DNA of 64,000 nt from NCBI GenBank assembly GCA_040774885.1, contig JAXGTO010000001.1, positions 62,001 to 126,000 on the forward strand, given 5' to 3'. This document shows, piece after piece, positions 25,285-34,706 of the stretch (position 1 is the first letter of the stretch; every line of letters starts with the position of its first letter). The DNA is from JAXGTO01 sp040774885 (GTDB taxonomy: Bacteria; Actinomycetota; Coriobacteriia; Coriobacteriales; Eggerthellaceae). Position numbers and translations under genes: made by a program. The notes below the pieces were generated by a model that ran no database searches, was not told the DNA's origin, and saw only the letters and a list, made by a program, of their open reading frames with translations.

Positions 25285-26385
25285 ATGAAGCCATACGACT
25301 ATCTTCTTGTTGGCAGCGGGCTGTTTTCTGCAGTATTCGCCAACGAGGCGCGCAGAGCCGGTAAAACCGTGATGGTGGTTGAACGGCGAAACCATATTGC
25401 CGGGAATTGCTACACGAAAGAAGTCGAGGGAATAACGGTCCATGAGTATGGGGCTCACATCTTCAGGGCATCCGATAAGAAGATATGGGATTATCTAGAG
25501 CAGTTTTCTCCATTCAACAACTTCATCAATTCGCCTATCGCCAATTATCATGGCGAGATTTACAATCTGCCCTTCAATATGAATACTTTTTCCCGGATGT
25601 GGAACATTTCCACGCCGGATGAAGCGCGCGCTATCATCGCCGAGCAGCAAAAGGAAATAACAGGCGACCCTAAAAACCTTGAAGAGCAGGCGATCAAGCT
25701 GGTCGGAAGGGATGTCTACGAGAAGCTCATCAAGGGCTACACCGAAAAGCAGTGGGGCCGTCCTTGTTCCCAATTGCCGGCTTTTATCATCAAACGAATT
25801 CCTGTGCGTTTTCTCTATGACAACAACTACTTCAATGACCCGTATCAAGGGATTCCCATTGAGGGGTATACGGCCATCATCCAGAAGATGTTCGATGGGT
25901 GCGAGCTTCATTTCGAATGCGATTATCTTGACAACAAAGACGAGCTCTATGATGCGGCGGATACGATTGTCTTCACGGGAACAATCGATTCGTTTTACGA
26001 TTACCGCTTCGATCCTTTGGAATACCGCAGCCTGCGCTTCGAGCATAAGACGCTGGACGAACAAAACCACCAAGGTGTTGCCGTAGTCAACTACACGGAT
26101 AGCAGCACGCCATTTACGCGCATCATCGAGCACAAGCATTTCGAATTCGGCACTCAACCGAAAACCGTGATATCTCGCGAATATCCGCTTGAATGGAGTC
26201 CGGGAATCGAACCGTACTATCCTATCAACGATGAAGCGAATCAAAATCGCTTTTCCCAGTATCGCGCTTTGGCCGACGAGGAAACGAAAGTGCGTTTTGG
26301 CGGGCGTCTTGGAGAGTACCGGTATTACGATATGCAAAGTACGGTCCAGTCGGCCTTGCAGCTGGCTTCCGGAATCAATGGGTAA
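25285..26385 (+). CDS. glf: UDP-galactopyranose mutase
   Basis: The 366-residue flavoenzyme converts UDP-galactopyranose to UDP-galactofuranose. It has the FAD motif YLLVGSGLFSAVFANEA, VVERRNHIAGNCYT, the active-site segment EYGAHIFRAS and the late motif EYPLEWSPG. The start at ATG 25285 has gggaggt upstream and fits the family's N-terminus. It follows ugd by 4 nt. Its presence predicts galactofuranose in the surface polymer, consistent with the GlfT2-like transferase near 45 kb. Confidence 0.96.
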   Translation: MKPYDYLLVGSGLFSAVFANEARRAGKTVMVVERRNHIAGNCYTKEVEGITVHEYGAHIFRASDKKIWDYLEQFSPFNNFINSPIANYHGEIYNLPFNMNTFSRMWNISTPDEARAIIAEQQKEITGDPKNLEEQAIKLVGRDVYEKLIKGYTEKQWGRPCSQLPAFIIKRIPVRFLYDNNYFNDPYQGIPIEGYTAIIQKMFDGCELHFECDYLDNKDELYDAADTIVFTGTIDSFYDYRFDPLEYRSLRFEHKTLDEQNHQGVAVVNYTDSSTPFTRIIEHKHFEFGTQPKTVISREYPLEWSPGIEPYYPINDEANQNRFSQYRALADEETKVRFGGRLGEYRYYDMQSTVQSALQLASGING

Positions 26386-26393
26386 GGATGTTC

Positions 26394-29300
26394 ATGGGTG
26401 CCGCAAAGGTTTCAATCATCATTCCGGTCTATAACTCTTCGCGATTCCTTCGCGACTGCCTTGACAGTGCGTTGTATCAATCATTGCAGGAAATAGAAGT
26501 GATCTGCATCAACGACGGGTCGACCGATTCGTCGTTGGAGATTCTCCATGAATATGAGCAGCGCGACAGTCGGATCGTGGTCATCGACAAGCCCAATTCC
26601 GGCTATGGCAACACCATGAATCGCGGCATCGAAGCGGCAACCGGTGAGTATATTGCATTTTTGGAGTCAGACGATTGCATCGAAGAAGATGCATATCGTC
26701 GGCTTGCATCGGTGGCTGATGAATTCGAACTCGATATCGTCAAAGGCGACTATTTCGAATTGCGCGATTTCGGAGTTGATCGGAAGCTGGAATATAAGCG
26801 GCTTGCCAACGATGAATCCCGATATAACAGGGTGGTCCGTCCTTTGGATGAGCCATGGACCTTCTATGTCCCTATGATGAACTGCCTTGGAGTCATGCGT
26901 CGGAGCTTTATCGAGCGCAATGGAATACGGCACCTGGAAACACCCGGTGCTTCGCATCAGGACATGGGTTTTTGGTGGGAAACGTTTTGCTGCGCGGATA
27001 GGCTCATGTTCATCCAAGAAGCATTCTACATGTATCGTCAGGACAACGAGAACTCATCGATGAAGGACTCGACCACGGCATTTTTCGTTCTGGAAGAATA
27101 TGCCTATATGCGGCGTTTTCTTTCAGAGCGCCCGACGACCCAAGATGAGGCGTTTCCGATTTTCTTCCATCGCAAATTCGGCAGTTGCATGTTTGCGTAC
27201 AAGGGCGCAAAAGAGGACATCAGACTGAAGTTCCTCGAACAGCTGGGATCCGAGTTCAAAGAAGATTACCGCACAGGTTGTTTCACCTTCGAGCGCTTCT
27301 CGTCTAAAGAATCAGACGATTTGCGCTGGATCATGTCCGACCCTGAGGGATATTATTTTTCGCGGAATGGCGATGCGGATCGGCAGACGCTCGAGACGGT
27401 GCGCCAGCTCGCATCTGAAGCATCGCGCCTGCGACGTCAAGTCGACTGGTGCATGGGTGAATTGAATACAGCACGGCATGAAGAAGCCACGCTGGATGAG
27501 GGGGATTGGCAGACCGATCTTCTCCTTTCCGTTGTTATTCCCGTCTACAATTCTTCTGAGTATCTGCAAGCCATGCTCGATTCTGTATTGGGACAAGATT
27601 TTTCAAGCATGGAAGTGATTTGCGTCGATGATGGATCGACGGATGATTCCTTGGATGTTCTCACGCGATTCCAGTCAGACAATGCATCTATCAAAGTCTT
27701 GTCGCAACCGAACAACGGACAATCGGCGGCTCGCAATGTCGGCTTGCGCCATGCAAAAGGCAAATACGTCTACTTCATGGATAGCGATGACGCTTTGGAA
27801 CCTGGTTGCTTTGATCTTTTGATTCACCATGCCGAGGCGGATAGTCTCGATCTGTTGTATTTCGATGCGCGGACTTCGTATGATTCCGAAGATCTTCATA
27901 CCCGTTTTTCGACATTTGACGGGAATTACCAAAGGCCTTCGAATCTGGGGTTCGTCGAGGCGGGGCCTGAGATGTTCCTGGCTATGAAGAAAGCCAAAGC
28001 ATATCGAGTTTCCCCTTGCATGCTGTTGATCAGAAGGCGCTATCTTGAGGAAAACAGCATCGTGTTTCTTGAGGGATGCATCTACGAAGACAACGCTTTC
28101 ATGCTGCGATGCCTGCTGTCGGCCAAACGCGTCAGTCATATCAACGAGGCGTTTTACATCCGACGTATACGTCAGGATTCTACGATGACTTCGTTGGTTA
28201 CGTCCTATCAGGTTTCGAGTTATTTCTCCGTCTATTTGGATATGCTCGACTTCGCTTTGAACCATCGCTTCGATGATGACGTTGAGAAGGCCATTCAAGG
28301 TGAACTCAATAGCGTGAAGCATCAAATCCAAAAGAAGTATTCGTTGCTTCCCCCATCGAGCCGTTCTTTCGTCGACTCGTTTTCTGCTGCTCGAAAAGGG
28401 GTGTTCCTTTCAATTGCCAGAGATGAGCCCAGCAGATCAGAGGCGAAGGCGCAGGTTAAAAAGGCACTCGACAAAGTACATGCGTCGAACTCATGGCGCA
28501 TCGGTCGCTCCATCACTGCTCCTGCTCGTTGGTTGAAGCGCAGCATGCGATCAGGACATACCACTGCGGCAGTTTCGAAGGATTCCGACTTGATCGGCAA
28601 GGCGGAGCCGGTGGACCCCGCCGCTCTTTCTGCATGCCGCCATGATTGCTCGGATGCCGTTCCTCAGGTGAGCGTCATCATGCCCTTGTATAACGTCGAG
28701 TGCTACCTTTCCGATTGCTTGAACACGCTTTCTAATCAAAGCCTATCTAATATCGAGATCATCTGCGTAGATGATGGGTCGACCGATGGTACGCTTGCCA
28801 TCGCCAATTCCTATGCGGCAGTTGATGGGCGCATCACGGTGATCCACCAAGAAAACGCCGGAGCCGCCGCGGCGCGCAACAGAGGCTTGAAAGTTGCAAA
28901 AGGAGAGTATCTTTCCATTCTCGATGCAGATGACTTCTTCGAGCTCGACATGCTCGAAAAAGCCTATTCGTTTGCAATCAGGTTCAATGCCGACATGATT
29001 ATATTCAGGGCCGATCAGTACATCGATCAAGAACAGCGTTTTGCCTCGACACCCTGGACGGTAAAGGCAGATCAGTTGCCTGCCGAGAATCCCTTCTCTC
29101 CAATCGAGGTCGAGTCGCCGATATTCGTTGCAATCGAAGGATGGACGTGGGACAAGCTGTTCAAGCGCTCTTTTGTGGTTGAGCATTCACTGAAGTTCCA
29201 AGACCAACCCACCTACAACGACATGCTGTTTACCTTTTCTGCGTATGTGCTGGCACAAAGGATCGCATTTCTTGACGAAGTGTTCGCTCATCAACGAAAG

Positions 29301-29642
29301 CGTGGGGGCGGTTCCATCTCAGACTCTGCATCGGGGTCCTACCAATATGCGAAATCAGCCCTTCGCGCATTGTGGAAAGTGATCGATGGGAGCGGTTTCT
29401 CCACGGTTCTTCAGCGCGATTTCCGCAACTATGCGCTTGCTCTATCTTTGTATCAGTTGTCGATTTGCAAGGGCGATGATCGAGAGGCAATGCTCCTGGA
29501 TTTTGCGGATTCTGCGCTTGAAGAGTTCGGGCTGGCAGGACAGCCTTCGGAATACTTCTATCGTGCCGTTGATCGGGACAGGTTCCGTGATGCCATGGCT
29601 GAGGTTGCGCGGTTGAACAGTGGAACAGATCAACGAGGTTGA
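26394..29642 (+). CDS. Three-module GT2 glycosyltransferase
   Basis: The 1082-residue protein contains three separate GT2 catalytic domains. They begin at about residue 5 (VSIIIPVYNSSRFL, DDGSTDSSLE-like ICINDGSTD), at about 376 (LSVVIPVYNSSEYL, CVDDGSTDDS, FMDSDDALEP) and at about 758 (VSVIMPLYNVECYL, CVDDGSTDGT, LDADDFFE). All three keep the DxD-like motif, so all may be active. Between them are helical linkers, including a charged stretch before module 3. It probably adds three sugars in sequence, or repeats, at the cytoplasmic face. Start chosen at ATG 26394 because aagga lies 5 nt upstream; ATG 26388 is possible. Confidence 0.9.
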   Translation: MGAAKVSIIIPVYNSSRFLRDCLDSALYQSLQEIEVICINDGSTDSSLEILHEYEQRDSRIVVIDKPNSGYGNTMNRGIEAATGEYIAFLESDDCIEEDAYRRLASVADEFELDIVKGDYFELRDFGVDRKLEYKRLANDESRYNRVVRPLDEPWTFYVPMMNCLGVMRRSFIERNGIRHLETPGASHQDMGFWWETFCCADRLMFIQEAFYMYRQDNENSSMKDSTTAFFVLEEYAYMRRFLSERPTTQDEAFPIFFHRKFGSCMFAYKGAKEDIRLKFLEQLGSEFKEDYRTGCFTFERFSSKESDDLRWIMSDPEGYYFSRNGDADRQTLETVRQLASEASRLRRQVDWCMGELNTARHEEATLDEGDWQTDLLLSVVIPVYNSSEYLQAMLDSVLGQDFSSMEVICVDDGSTDDSLDVLTRFQSDNASIKVLSQPNNGQSAARNVGLRHAKGKYVYFMDSDDALEPGCFDLLIHHAEADSLDLLYFDARTSYDSEDLHTRFSTFDGNYQRPSNLGFVEAGPEMFLAMKKAKAYRVSPCMLLIRRRYLEENSIVFLEGCIYEDNAFMLRCLLSAKRVSHINEAFYIRRIRQDSTMTSLVTSYQVSSYFSVYLDMLDFALNHRFDDDVEKAIQGELNSVKHQIQKKYSLLPPSSRSFVDSFSAARKGVFLSIARDEPSRSEAKAQVKKALDKVHASNSWRIGRSITAPARWLKRSMRSGHTTAAVSKDSDLIGKAEPVDPAALSACRHDCSDAVPQVSVIMPLYNVECYLSDCLNTLSNQSLSNIEIICVDDGSTDGTLAIANSYAAVDGRITVIHQENAGAAAARNRGLKVAKGEYLSILDADDFFELDMLEKAYSFAIRFNADMIIFRADQYIDQEQRFASTPWTVKADQLPAENPFSPIEVESPIFVAIEGWTWDKLFKRSFVVEHSLKFQDQPTYNDMLFTFSAYVLAQRIAFLDEVFAHQRKRGGGSISDSASGSYQYAKSALRALWKVIDGSGFSTVLQRDFRNYALALSLYQLSICKGDDREAMLLDFADSALEEFGLAGQPSEYFYRAVDRDRFRDAMAEVARLNSGTDQRG

Positions 29643-29648
29643 TGGAGA

Positions 29649-30488
29649 ATGGGCAAACCTCAGGTCATCGTTTCATTAACTTCGTTTCCTGCCAGGATGT
29701 CGCATGTTTCAGCGACAGTCGAACCTTTGCTCGATCAAACGGTTTCCCCAAACCGAATTATCCTCTGGCTGGCAAAATCCGAATTCGCTTCATCGTCGGA
29801 TTGCGTCCCTGACGAACTGATGGATTTGGAGAAGGATACGATCTTCGAGATTCGTTGGGTTGAGGAATCGCTTCGGCCCCATAACAAGTACTATTGGGCG
29901 ATGCGGGAGTTCCCTGACGATATCATCATTACCGTTGATGACGATACCCTTTATCCTCTCGATATGGTTGAGCGACTGCTTCAAACCTATTATCTGGCCA
30001 AACGATGCGTAATCGCCAATCGGACCCATTTGGTTTCGCTCGACGGTCACGGCGATATCGCTGATTACCGAGATTGGGAATTCGAGCAGATGCGCTATGT
30101 CGGTGTGCCGCGGCATGATCTGCTTGCGACGGGCGTCGGCGGAGTGCTGTATCCGCCCCGCCTGCTTCCTGATGATGCTTTCGACAGAGATGAACTGGTG
30201 CGTTTGTGCGATACCGATGACGATGCCTGGTTGATGGCCTGGGAGGTTTTGGAAGATATCCCCGTTGTCAATTCGGGGAGTCCTTGGGTACATCAGGTAC
30301 CAGGGTCCCAAGAAGTCGGGCTCTATAAGACCAATTTGCTGGATGGCGAGAAAAACGATTATCTGAGTAAGCTTTACGAAGCCCACCCCTTGTTCAAAGA
30401 GAAATTGATTGCGGCTGTTCGAGCGCGCGAAGAGGAAGAGCGTCGGGAATTGGACGAACTTTCATCGTTTGATCCTCCTCTGCTGTAG
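29649..30488 (+). CDS. Putative glycosyltransferase (GT-A-like)
   Basis: The 279-residue protein begins VIVSLTSFPARMSHVSATVEPLLDQT, a pattern found in small glycosyltransferases of capsule loci, and has IIITVDDDTLYP as the likely metal-binding DxD. A YWAMREF segment precedes it. The C-terminal 30 residues are very acidic and arginine-rich (REEEERRELDEL), probably a helix. No membrane span is seen. It follows the triple GT by 6 nt and precedes another GT2 by 9 nt. Sugar specificity cannot be read from the sequence. Confidence 0.75.
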   Translation: MGKPQVIVSLTSFPARMSHVSATVEPLLDQTVSPNRIILWLAKSEFASSSDCVPDELMDLEKDTIFEIRWVEESLRPHNKYYWAMREFPDDIIITVDDDTLYPLDMVERLLQTYYLAKRCVIANRTHLVSLDGHGDIADYRDWEFEQMRYVGVPRHDLLATGVGGVLYPPRLLPDDAFDRDELVRLCDTDDDAWLMAWEVLEDIPVVNSGSPWVHQVPGSQEVGLYKTNLLDGEKNDYLSKLYEAHPLFKEKLIAAVRAREEEERRELDELSSFDPPLL

Positions 30489-30497
30489 AATAATGTT

Positions 30498-31925
30498 ATG
30501 TCCTCCATTTCGATAATCATTCCTCTCTATAATGCTTCTGAGGCATTTCCCCATTGCTTGGAGTCGTTGCTGGCGCAGACGTTCGGTGATTTCGAGCTCA
30601 TCATCGTTGATGATGGATCGAATGATGGATCGGCTGATATCGCTCAGAGCTACGCCAACCAAGACGCCCGCATTAAATTGATTCGGCAACATCGATCGAA
30701 TGCGGGCTTGGCGCGCAACCGCGGGCTTTCTGAAGCATCGGGCGATTACTTGATGTTTCTTGATGCTGACGATTATTTCGAGAAGACAATGCTTCAGTTG
30801 GCATACGAAAAGATAAAATCCGCCGATGCCGACATCTGCATGTTTGCGGCTAATTCATATAACAATGCAACGGGAGCTGTGAAGCGGTTGCCGAATTCTT
30901 GCAAGGTGCATTTGTTCGACGATCCCCAAGAGGTGTTTTCCCGGGAAACGGAGCAGCGTTATATCTTCTGCTGCACCTCTCCAGCTCCATGGACGAAGCT
31001 GTATCGTGCTCGGTTCGTTCGCGACCAGGGATTGTTGTTCCAAGATTTGGGAAGTTGCAATGACTTGCGCTTTGTTTTGCTTGCGCAAGCGTGCGCGTCG
31101 CGTATCGTGCTGGTTGATGCGCCGTTGGCATATTATCGGGTCAGCCAGACGGATTCTCTGCAGGCGACGCAGAGCAAGAACCCCTTTGATTTCTATCAGG
31201 CGTTGCGCGGTCTTCAGGCTGGCTTGATCGAGAAAGGCCTCTATTCCGAACTCGAATCGAGCTTTGCCAATACGGCGCTTGATTGCTGTCTTTACACTTT
31301 GGGAAAATTGGTTAAAAGCGATTCAGCTCGGAAATCGGTATTCGAGATGCTTCGAAATGAAGGATTCGATGCGCTTGGAATCGATGATGAATGCGCTAGG
31401 GCGAACTATGTTTGTTTTGCCGGTGCCGAAGCTCAATATTTTGCTATCAGATCAGGTTCATATCAAGATTATAAAGAGGCGTACAAGAATCGCCTTCGGA
31501 AGGACGGCAGCATGGCGGGTACGAAAAAAGCGATACGTAAAATACTGCCGCTTAGATCTTCCGTTTTCGAGAAGTATCGCAACCAAGATCAAAAGTCACA
31601 GGCAGCGCAACAAGAGACCTTGCGTGCTCTGGCCAGCGGGATGGAACAGCAGCAAGTTGCACTGATGGGCATTCGGCGCAAGCTGGATGCGCTTGAGGCG
31701 GATAGCGCTGGTTTGCGCAAAGAAATCGACGATATTTCGCAGTTGCAGCATAGCTGCAATGACCAGGCTGAAAAACAGGCGAAGTTTTTGAATGAGTGCG
31801 GGCAGCAAAGCAAGCGGATCGGTTCTGCCGTTTCTGCCATTATGGAAGAACAGCGCGCAATCGAGCGCCGACTTGTCCATTGCCAGATCGAAGCAAGCAG
31901 GTTGGGGCATTGCTCCGATGAGTAG
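30498..31925 (+). CDS. GT2 glycosyltransferase with C-terminal coiled coil
   Basis: The 475-residue protein has an N-terminal GT2 domain (ISIIIPLYNASEAF, LIIVDDGSNDGS, LMFLDADDYFE) covering about residues 1-230 and a middle helical region. The last 100 residues are heptad-like (RRKLDALEADSAGLRKEIDD), predicting a coiled coil that may tether or oligomerise the enzyme. It is part of the tightly packed block after glf. The acceptor and donor are unknown. The end overlaps by 8 nt a possible 38-codon ORF. Confidence 0.86.
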   Translation: MSSISIIIPLYNASEAFPHCLESLLAQTFGDFELIIVDDGSNDGSADIAQSYANQDARIKLIRQHRSNAGLARNRGLSEASGDYLMFLDADDYFEKTMLQLAYEKIKSADADICMFAANSYNNATGAVKRLPNSCKVHLFDDPQEVFSRETEQRYIFCCTSPAPWTKLYRARFVRDQGLLFQDLGSCNDLRFVLLAQACASRIVLVDAPLAYYRVSQTDSLQATQSKNPFDFYQALRGLQAGLIEKGLYSELESSFANTALDCCLYTLGKLVKSDSARKSVFEMLRNEGFDALGIDDECARANYVCFAGAEAQYFAIRSGSYQDYKEAYKNRLRKDGSMAGTKKAIRKILPLRSSVFEKYRNQDQKSQAAQQETLRALASGMEQQQVALMGIRRKLDALEADSAGLRKEIDDISQLQHSCNDQAEKQAKFLNECGQQSKRIGSAVSAIMEEQRAIERRLVHCQIEASRLGHCSDE

Positions 31926-32034
31926 GATGGGATATCCGGGTGGTTTGGATTCCCTCATGAGGCGACTCGTCGCAACGCGGTGCTTGCTTTTGGTCGCGCT
32001 CGAGCAAAGTGAATTGGAGGCTTCGAAGCGATGA
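31918..32034 (+). CDS. Possible 38-residue ORF bridging two genes
   Basis: A short frame (MSRMGYPGGLDSLMRRL, then LVALEQSELEASKR) starts within the end of the preceding GT gene (8-nt overlap) and ends with a 4-nt ATGA overlap with the next gene. The double coupling is suggestive, but there is no good ribosome-binding site and no known relative. It may simply be spacer. Confidence 0.2.
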   Translation: MSRMGYPGGLDSLMRRLVATRCLLLVALEQSELEASKR

Positions 32035-33005
32035 CGAAATTCGGCAAGGTCCTTGTTACCGGTGCGGGTGGGATGATTGGTTCGCATATGGTGGAAACCC
32101 TGTATGAACAGGGCGTGGATGTGGTCGGGTCTTTCTATAAGCCGACAATCGACATGTCCGAACTGGATTCATCCATCGCGTTGGTAGAATGCGACGTGCG
32201 CTATCCGCAATCCGTTGAGAGAATCATCGACGAATCAAAGCCATCTGCCATATTCCATCTTGCCGCTCAAAGCTATCCCACGGTGTCGTGGGATCGTCCC
32301 TATGAAACTATGGATATCAATGCGAACGGCACTATCGCGGTGTTCGAGGCCGTTAAAAAAGTGCGGAAGGCCAATCCGGAATACGACCCTGTCGTTGTGG
32401 TTGCCTGCAGCAGCGCAGAATATGGTGCGACCTTTGATGAACTTGACAGGGCCGTTAAAGAAGACGATCCCTTGTTGCCCTTGCATCCGTATGGGGTCAG
32501 CAAAGTTGCCCAAGACCTGTTGGCTTACCAGTACTATGCCAATGATGGAATTCGTTGCATTCGTGCTCGTATTTTCAATACCACTGGCACACGCAAGGTT
32601 GGGGATGTTTGCAGCGATTTCGTCAGGCGGTCCGTCGGTTTGGTCAAAGAGAACAGCGACCGCATGGTTCTTCGCGTGGGAAACATCGAAACCCGCCGCG
32701 CTATTTTGGACTCCAAGGATTTGATCAATGCGCTTTGTTTGTTGGCTGAAAAAGGAGTTTATGGACAAGCCTACAATATCTGTGCTCAGCACGCTTATCC
32801 TATCGGTAACATTATTGACGAGATTCAAGCTATTCTCGGTGTCGCTTTCGAGCTGAACGTTGACGAACGGCTTCTCAGGCCGACTGATGAGCGGATCATT
32901 CTTGGCGATACGACCAAACTGAAGTCTGATACGGGGTGGCGTCAATCGGTGGGTATCGAGCAGACCCTAAGGGAGATGTGCCTTTATTGGCAGGAGCGAA
33001 TATGA
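32031..33005 (+). CDS. SDR-family NDP-sugar dehydratase (GDP-mannose 4,6-dehydratase-like)
   Basis: The 324-residue enzyme has the NAD(P) motif VTGAGGMIGSHMVE, ACSSAEYGA with the catalytic Ser/Glu, and the YxxxK pair in HPYGVSKVAQD, then RIFNTTGTRK. The sequence resembles GDP-mannose 4,6-dehydratases. Because GDP-heptose genes follow immediately, the likely substrate is GDP-D-glycero-D-manno-heptose, giving a 6-deoxy or 4-keto heptose as in Campylobacter and Yersinia; this is inference from context, and GDP-mannose is the alternative. ttggagg precedes the ATG. It overlaps the kinase gene by 4 nt. Confidence 0.8.
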   Translation: MTKFGKVLVTGAGGMIGSHMVETLYEQGVDVVGSFYKPTIDMSELDSSIALVECDVRYPQSVERIIDESKPSAIFHLAAQSYPTVSWDRPYETMDINANGTIAVFEAVKKVRKANPEYDPVVVVACSSAEYGATFDELDRAVKEDDPLLPLHPYGVSKVAQDLLAYQYYANDGIRCIRARIFNTTGTRKVGDVCSDFVRRSVGLVKENSDRMVLRVGNIETRRAILDSKDLINALCLLAEKGVYGQAYNICAQHAYPIGNIIDEIQAILGVAFELNVDERLLRPTDERIILGDTTKLKSDTGWRQSVGIEQTLREMCLYWQERI

Positions 33006-34033
33006 TAATCAGGAGTAAAGCGCCGTTGCGGCTCGGCCTGGCAGGCGGAGGCACGGATGTGGCGCCTTACTGCGACATGTTCGGTGGTGCCGTGCTGTGC
33101 GTCACCATCGATAAGTATGCATACTGCACGTTGCATCCTGCAGACGATGGGATGGTTCGTTTTTCTGCTGCCGATTATGGTGAATCATTTGAAGGAGAAG
33201 CTGCTGCTGAATTGCCGCTTGACGGTGTGCTCCCGCTGCACAAAGGCGTATACAACCGCATCGTTGAAGAATTCAACGAAGGCCGTCCTTTGTCGTTGTC
33301 CATGACAACCTATTCCGATGCGCCTGCGGGTTCTGGGCTCGGGTCGTCTTCTACTATGGTGGTGGCCATCATCAAGGCGTATGCGGAATGGCTCAATCTT
33401 CCCATCGGCGATTATGATATTGCACGGCTTGCTTACCAAATCGAACGTGAAGATTGCAGTATGGCTGGGGGAAAGCAGGACCAGTATGCTGCTACGTTTG
33501 GGGGGTTCAACTACATTGAATTCATGCCGGACGGCTCCGTCGTGGTCAATCCCCTTCGTGTGAGGAATTGGATCGTCAACGAGCTTCAGAATTCAATGGT
33601 GTTGTACTATACCGGCGTATCTCGTGAAAGCGCCCGCATTATCGAAGATCAGCGCACCAGTACGTCCGATTCCCAAGGTGGGGCAATCAAGGCACTGCAT
33701 CATATCAAGCTGCTTGCTCGCACAATGAAAGAAGCGGTGCTGAAGGGCGATTTCGAAACCGTCGTTGCTTGTCTTGATGCGGGATGGTGCAACAAGAAGG
33801 CGACTTCGTCGGCTGTCTCAAACGACCTGATCGAGCAAACGCTCGGCATTGTGCGCAGCAATGGGGGCAAAGCGGCCAAAATTTCTGGTGCTGGAGGAGG
33901 CGGATACATGGTTATCATTTGCGACCCAGAGTGCCGCCCCGGTCTGATGCGGTCTTTGGCGGATCTCCCTGGGCATGCATCCGGCGTTGCTTTTACGAAG
34001 CGAGGCACCCAGGCATGGACCTTGTATGAATGA
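33002..34033 (+). CDS. hddA: D-glycero-alpha-D-manno-heptose-7-phosphate kinase
   Basis: The 343-residue GHMP-family kinase makes heptose-1,7-bisphosphate in the GDP-heptose pathway. It starts MIIRSKAPLRLGLAGGGTDV, which is the HddA signature, has the ATP-binding loop APAGSGLGSSSTM near residue 108, and the late GHMP motif KISGAGGGGYM. The start at 33002 is coupled by ATGA to the dehydratase, with aggag upstream. Its order with GmhA and HddC/GmhB shows a GDP route and not the ADP-heptose route of lipopolysaccharide cores. Confidence 0.93.
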   Translation: MIIRSKAPLRLGLAGGGTDVAPYCDMFGGAVLCVTIDKYAYCTLHPADDGMVRFSAADYGESFEGEAAAELPLDGVLPLHKGVYNRIVEEFNEGRPLSLSMTTYSDAPAGSGLGSSSTMVVAIIKAYAEWLNLPIGDYDIARLAYQIEREDCSMAGGKQDQYAATFGGFNYIEFMPDGSVVVNPLRVRNWIVNELQNSMVLYYTGVSRESARIIEDQRTSTSDSQGGAIKALHHIKLLARTMKEAVLKGDFETVVACLDAGWCNKKATSSAVSNDLIEQTLGIVRSNGGKAAKISGAGGGGYMVIICDPECRPGLMRSLADLPGHASGVAFTKRGTQAWTLYE

Positions 34034-34046
34034 GGAGGCCTCCAGT

Positions 34047-34706
34047 ATGATTGACCGATATGATGCGCCGTTGCTCGACGCTGTTCTTCGGCATCCTTCG
34101 CTTGAGAGCTGTTTGGACGATTTGCAACGAATCCTCGATTTGATGTCTTCCTGTTTTGAAGCGGGTGGCAAGGTGCTTGCGTGCGGAAATGGTGGAAGCG
34201 CTTCGGATGCCGGGCATCTGACTTCAGAGTTGATGAAGCAATTCAAGATTCAACGTGGCGTTGATGCTGATTTCGCCGATGAGGTGCATGATCGATATGG
34301 TGAGGATGAATCCGTTCACCTTATCCGTCATCTTCATGGGGCTCTTCCGGCCCTTGACCTTTCCGCGCAAAGCAGCCTGCTTACTGCTGTAGCCAACGAT
34401 GAAGATGCGGATTTTATTTTTGCTCAGCAGGTATACGGCTACGGTAAGGCCGGGGATGTTTTGGTCGCTTTCAGCACTTCTGGCTCTTCGAAAAACATAC
34501 TCTATGCTGCTCAAGTGGCATTGGCACGCGGAATGGAAGTTGTGGCTTTTACCGGCCAAGCACAGAGCCCGCTTTCTTTGCTGGCTACCGAGACCGTTCG
34601 CGTTCAAGAAACCGAAACCTATTGCATCCAGGAGCTTCATCTGCCGGCCTATCATGCACTCTGTGCGGCGCTCGAAGAACGGTTTTTCGGCTGCGGGTCG
34701 CTCTGA
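34047..34706 (+). CDS. gmhA: Phosphoheptose isomerase
   Basis: The 219-residue SIS-domain enzyme converts sedoheptulose-7-phosphate to D-glycero-D-manno-heptose-7-phosphate, the entry step of the pathway. It shows CGNGGSASDAGHLTSELM, a typical GmhA phosphate loop with the metal/catalytic residues, AVANDEDADF-like segment and FSTSGSSKNIL. Start at ATG 34047 is favoured by gaggagg 8 nt upstream; ATG 34026 also lies in frame. It follows hddA by 13 nt and its stop overlaps the next ATG by 1 nt. Confidence 0.93.
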   Translation: MIDRYDAPLLDAVLRHPSLESCLDDLQRILDLMSSCFEAGGKVLACGNGGSASDAGHLTSELMKQFKIQRGVDADFADEVHDRYGEDESVHLIRHLHGALPALDLSAQSSLLTAVANDEDADFIFAQQVYGYGKAGDVLVAFSTSGSSKNILYAAQVALARGMEVVAFTGQAQSPLSLLATETVRVQETETYCIQELHLPAYHALCAALEERFFGCGSL

